Assembly (NCBI GenBank): GCA_016860845.1
Contig: BOKF01000016.1
Coordinates: 62,001-126,000 of the forward strand
Direction of reading: 5' to 3'
Origin: Chloroflexota bacterium
GTDB lineage: Bacteria > Chloroflexota > Anaerolineae > 4572-78 > J111
DNA length: 64,000 bases
The notes under the pieces are model-generated. The model saw only the letters and a program-made list of their open reading frames with translations, had not been told where the DNA came from and did no database searches. How positions within the stretch are numbered: position 1 is the first letter of the stretch; the number at the start of each line of letters is the position of its first letter. Shown here piece after piece: positions 61,425 through 64,000 of this stretch. The translations under genes were made by a program, and so were the position numbers.

Positions 61425-62636
61425 GTGAAACTGCGTTACCTTTTGCTCTTTCTTTTACTGGCCTTGATCTTTGTCTGGCAACCTTCGGTGGGAGCCTTGA
61501 TGCAGGATAATCCCCCCGATACTTGCCAGCAGTCGGAAAATATACTGCCCAACTGCAACTTTGACAACGGCAAGGACCGCTGGCAGACGTTTACCGAAGA
61601 CGGCTCGGCTAGCTTTGATGTGCTGCAGGGCGGCGGGGAATGTCACGCGCCGTTATGTCCCGCCGGTTATATCGTCACCGATAATTACTTTGTAGGGGGG
61701 ATCTACCAACAGGTGCCGGTGGTCAAAGGCAATACTTATTATGCCAATATTGTCTGGTTAGTCTTTGATTCGTTTGTCAACGATAAATCAGTGTATGACC
61801 AGGTTGGCGGCATTGGCCGGAAGATGGGCATTGACCCCTTTGGCGGCACCGACCCGCGCTCGCCCAATATTATCTGGGGACCCGAAAATACGCGCAACGA
61901 TTGCAAAATTTGCGGCAATCAAGAAGTCACCGCGACAGCCCAGGCTGACACGATCACTGTATTTTTACGGATTGACGACCGCTGGCGGCAGCGCGCCGCC
62001 GAAAAAGGCTATTCTATCCCCCCTTCCAAGGATAAGTTTTGGATTGACGACATCGGTATGAAGCAGGTCGCCGGCAATGCAGCTCCCGCCGTTGCTCCGA
62101 CTGAGCCGCCGCCCACCGACACCCCGGTCCCGCCCCCGCCCACCGACACCCCTGTGCCCGAACCGCCCACAGCCACCCCCGCCCCGGCCACAGAGGAGCC
62201 GCAAGAGCCGGTCGTCGCGGAGTTAGCCGATGCATCCGTCGCAGTGGCACAGGCCGAGTCGCCCACCGTCGAACCGGTTTCGCCGGTTGCCACGCCGACG
62301 CCCGTGCCGGCCAATACCATCGCTCCACCCCCAACCTTGACTCCCTCGGCCACGCCGTCGCCGACTGCGACCTTTGAGCCAAAGAAGCGGTTCCCAGCGA
62401 CCCCTATCGCCCAGTCCCGCCGTTCCGCGCCGGAATTATCGGTTGCCGGAGTGCCGCCAACAGGGCTGCTGGGTGTCGCCGGGACAACGGCCTGTATCGG
62501 CGGGGTGGCCCTGGTCTTTATGGGTGCTGTTGTGGTGGGGCTGGTCTGGCTTTACCGGCTGGGTTGGGGTAAAGTTGACGACGACGATTTTGCCGAAGAA
62601 GAAATAATCATCGAAATTAAAGAAGATGACAGGTAA
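61425..62636 (+). CDS. Exported one-span protein with CBM-like domain
   Basis: 403 residues from the GTG at 61425, which has AGGA before it; an ATG at 61374 lies at the promoter and is less likely. Signal segment (about 3-22), then a beta-sandwich of carbohydrate-binding or DUF642 look (ILPNCNFDNGKDRWQTFTE, GGIYQQVPVVKGNTYYANIVW; about 30-215) with several cysteines. A Pro/Thr linker of 120 residues leads to one membrane helix near 355-380 and an acidic tail. The final Arg and stop may come from a heptamer repeat beginning at about 62628. Confidence 0.65.
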   Translation: MKLRYLLLFLLLALIFVWQPSVGALMQDNPPDTCQQSENILPNCNFDNGKDRWQTFTEDGSASFDVLQGGGECHAPLCPAGYIVTDNYFVGGIYQQVPVVKGNTYYANIVWLVFDSFVNDKSVYDQVGGIGRKMGIDPFGGTDPRSPNIIWGPENTRNDCKICGNQEVTATAQADTITVFLRIDDRWRQRAAEKGYSIPPSKDKFWIDDIGMKQVAGNAAPAVAPTEPPPTDTPVPPPPTDTPVPEPPTATPAPATEEPQEPVVAELADASVAVAQAESPTVEPVSPVATPTPVPANTIAPPPTLTPSATPSPTATFEPKKRFPATPIAQSRRSAPELSVAGVPPTGLLGVAGTTACIGGVALVFMGAVVVGLVWLYRLGWGKVDDDDFAEEEIIIEIKEDDR

Positions 62637-62720
62637 CAGGTCGTAGGGGAGCAAGGTTGCAGGGTCGCAGATCGTCTTAAGTTGTCTGCAACTTGTAGCT
62701 TGCTACTTGCTACTTTCAGA
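62628..62720. repeat. Heptamer repeats ahead of thrC
   Basis: AGGTAAC, AGGTCGT units and later TGCAACT, TGTAGCT, TGCTACT, TGCTACT units, facing each other as an imperfect inverted repeat. Confidence 0.65.
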
Positions 62721-62734
62721 AGAAAGAAAATACC

Positions 62735-64000
62735 ATGTCCCAACTTAGCCACAGTTCAGAGTCTTCCTCCACGATTTCGCTCCAGTGCCTGCACTGCCAC
62801 AAATCATATCCGGCTGACGAGGTGCGCTATTTGTGTGAGTGCGGCGGCCAATTGGATGTGTGGCATGATTTAGAGGCGCTGCGCCCGCTGGTCAGCCGCG
62901 GCCTTTTTGATGGCCGCTTGAGTGGCGCGCCGGGGCCACGGGTTGTTCCAACCACCAATTCCGGCGTCTGGCGCTACCGCGAGATCATTCTGCCGGCCAC
63001 CCTGGATACCATCGTCTCTCGCCCGGAAGGGAATACGCCGCTGTACGAGCATCCCCGTCTGTCCAACTGGGTCGGCGCGGATGCCCTCTTCCTCAAGCAC
63101 GAAGGTGAAAATCCTACCGGCTCCTTCAAAGATCGGGGGATGACGGTTGGTGTAACCCAGGCTAAACTGCTGGGAGCCAGGGCCGTCGCCTGCGCCTCGA
63201 CCGGCAACACGTCGGCTTCGCTGGCGGCCTATGCCGCGCTGGCCAACATTCCGGCCCTGATTTTTATTCCCTCCGGCAAAATTGCGGCGGGCAAGCTGGC
63301 CCAGGCGCTGGCTTATGGCGCTTATACCCTCCAAATCCAGGGCGATTTTGACGATGCCATGACCCTGGTCCAGCAGGTCTGCAATGAGATGGGCGTCTAC
63401 CTGCTCAACTCGCTCAATCCCTTCCGGCTGGAAGGGCAAAAATCTATCCCGCTGGAAATTTTGCAGGGCTTCAACTGGCAGTCGCCCGATTGGATCGTGC
63501 TGCCTGCCGGCAATCTGGGCAACACCGCCGCCTTCGGCAAAGCCCTGTACGAAGCGCAGCAGTTGGGGCTGGTTGACAAGATTCCGCGCATCGCCGCCGT
63601 GCAGGCGGCTGGAGCCAGCCCCTTTTACCGGAGTTATCAAACTAACTTTGCCGAACACCACACGATGAAGGCCGAAACTATCGCCACGGCGATTCGCATC
63701 GGCAACCCGGTCAGCTATGAACGGGCGATCCGCACCCTCAAGTGGACCGACGGCCTCGTGACCAGCGTCACCGACGACGAAATCATGGACGCCAAGGCGA
63801 TGGTGGACCGCGTCGGCATCGGCTGCGAGCCGGCTTCGGCGGCGGCAGTGGCCGGGGCGCGGAAACTGATTGCCGAAGGCGTCATCCAGCCCCACGAAAC
63901 CATCGTCGGCATCCTGACCGGCAACCTGATGAAAGACCCCAGCGCTACCGTTGACTACCACACCGGAGCCTGGCCCAACGCCCAATTCGCCAATCCGCCG
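62735..64000 (+). CDS. thrC: Threonine synthase, cut by the window end
   Basis: At least 422 residues, open to the last base. A short N-terminal zinc-ribbon-like element CLHCHKSYPADEVRYLCECGG is followed by the PLP enzyme: NTPLYEHPRL, GENPTGSFKDRGMTV (PLP Lys132), ACASTGNTSASLAAYAA, and LPAGNLGNTAAFGKALYE. It converts O-phosphohomoserine to threonine. The missing part should be a few residues to some tens of residues beyond 64000. The start ATG is at 62735 with AGAAAGAAA before it, a weak site. No stop codon occurs within the window. Confidence 0.92.
   Translation, partial: MSQLSHSSESSSTISLQCLHCHKSYPADEVRYLCECGGQLDVWHDLEALRPLVSRGLFDGRLSGAPGPRVVPTTNSGVWRYREIILPATLDTIVSRPEGNTPLYEHPRLSNWVGADALFLKHEGENPTGSFKDRGMTVGVTQAKLLGARAVACASTGNTSASLAAYAALANIPALIFIPSGKIAAGKLAQALAYGAYTLQIQGDFDDAMTLVQQVCNEMGVYLLNSLNPFRLEGQKSIPLEILQGFNWQSPDWIVLPAGNLGNTAAFGKALYEAQQLGLVDKIPRIAAVQAAGASPFYRSYQTNFAEHHTMKAETIATAIRIGNPVSYERAIRTLKWTDGLVTSVTDDEIMDAKAMVDRVGIGCEPASAAAVAGARKLIAEGVIQPHETIVGILTGNLMKDPSATVDYHTGAWPNAQFANPP

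Overview
The window reads as one contig of a Chloroflexota bacterium, most like the Anaerolineae and relatives. The reasons are long Thr/Pro linkers of the TPTPETPTATPE kind in many exported proteins, abundant lipoproteins and one-span surface proteins, multi-zinc-ribbon membrane proteins, a BTAD-type regulator, a BMP-family nucleoside transporter, and an exported protein ending in YLPVILKQ. The assignment is inference from gene style; there is no rRNA or other marker here, and I recognised no tRNA. Coding density is high and most genes are moderately GC-rich.

Layout. 1-2336: the end of a DUF4469-like gene with an apparent one-base frameshift, a terminator and intergenic repeats, then a BatD-like gene. 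2774-6101: a BTAD regulator followed by two small proteins sharing an unrecognised C-terminal domain, and a convergent zinc-ribbon gene. 6304-8030: two lipoproteins. 8103-13371: a complete ABC transporter of the nucleoside/BMP type (binding protein, ATPase, two permeases). 13724-18919: a zinc-ribbon membrane protein, a compact restriction-modification locus led by a Phd/YefM-like gene, and a PPC-domain exported protein. 19142-23688: two paralogous exported proteins carrying both cohesin-like and dockerin-like parts. 23862-24285: a gene-free, structured stretch closed by a strong minus-strand terminator. 24286-31007: an FHA protein and the haem genes hemY, hemH and hemE with small genes between them. 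31281-36859: a von Willebrand A surface protein, a membrane hydrolase-like protein, a class IV aminotransferase and an SDR. 36914-43271: a probable sugar locus (HAD phosphatase, two MFS transporters, a DeoR regulator with a 30-bp palindromic operator candidate, a six-hairpin glycosidase). 43504-46983: DinB, proA, a toxin-antitoxin pair and manA. 47174-50626: a Rieske/cytochrome b/cytochrome c operon. 50711-55115: SCP2, cupin, radC, then an alpha-oxoamine synthase, lipid kinase and methyltransferase operon. 55400-64000: a membrane ATPase with a TolB-like propeller, a GT39-type glycosyltransferase, two one-span proteins and the start of threonine synthase.

The most unusual signal is not a gene. 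Short tandem repeats with a 7 to 10 nt period, often arranged as inverted pairs, occur again and again between genes. In several places they run into genes, supplying stop codons and C-terminal tails (nupP-like, hemY, hemE, the SDR) and two in-frame insertions in the GT39 gene, where a 7-nt period gives a 7-residue peptide period. Other items worth attention are the Phd-MTase-REase locus, the BTAD regulator with its twin-domain proteins, the lipid-like synthase/kinase operon, and the possible non-coding RNA near 24,000.
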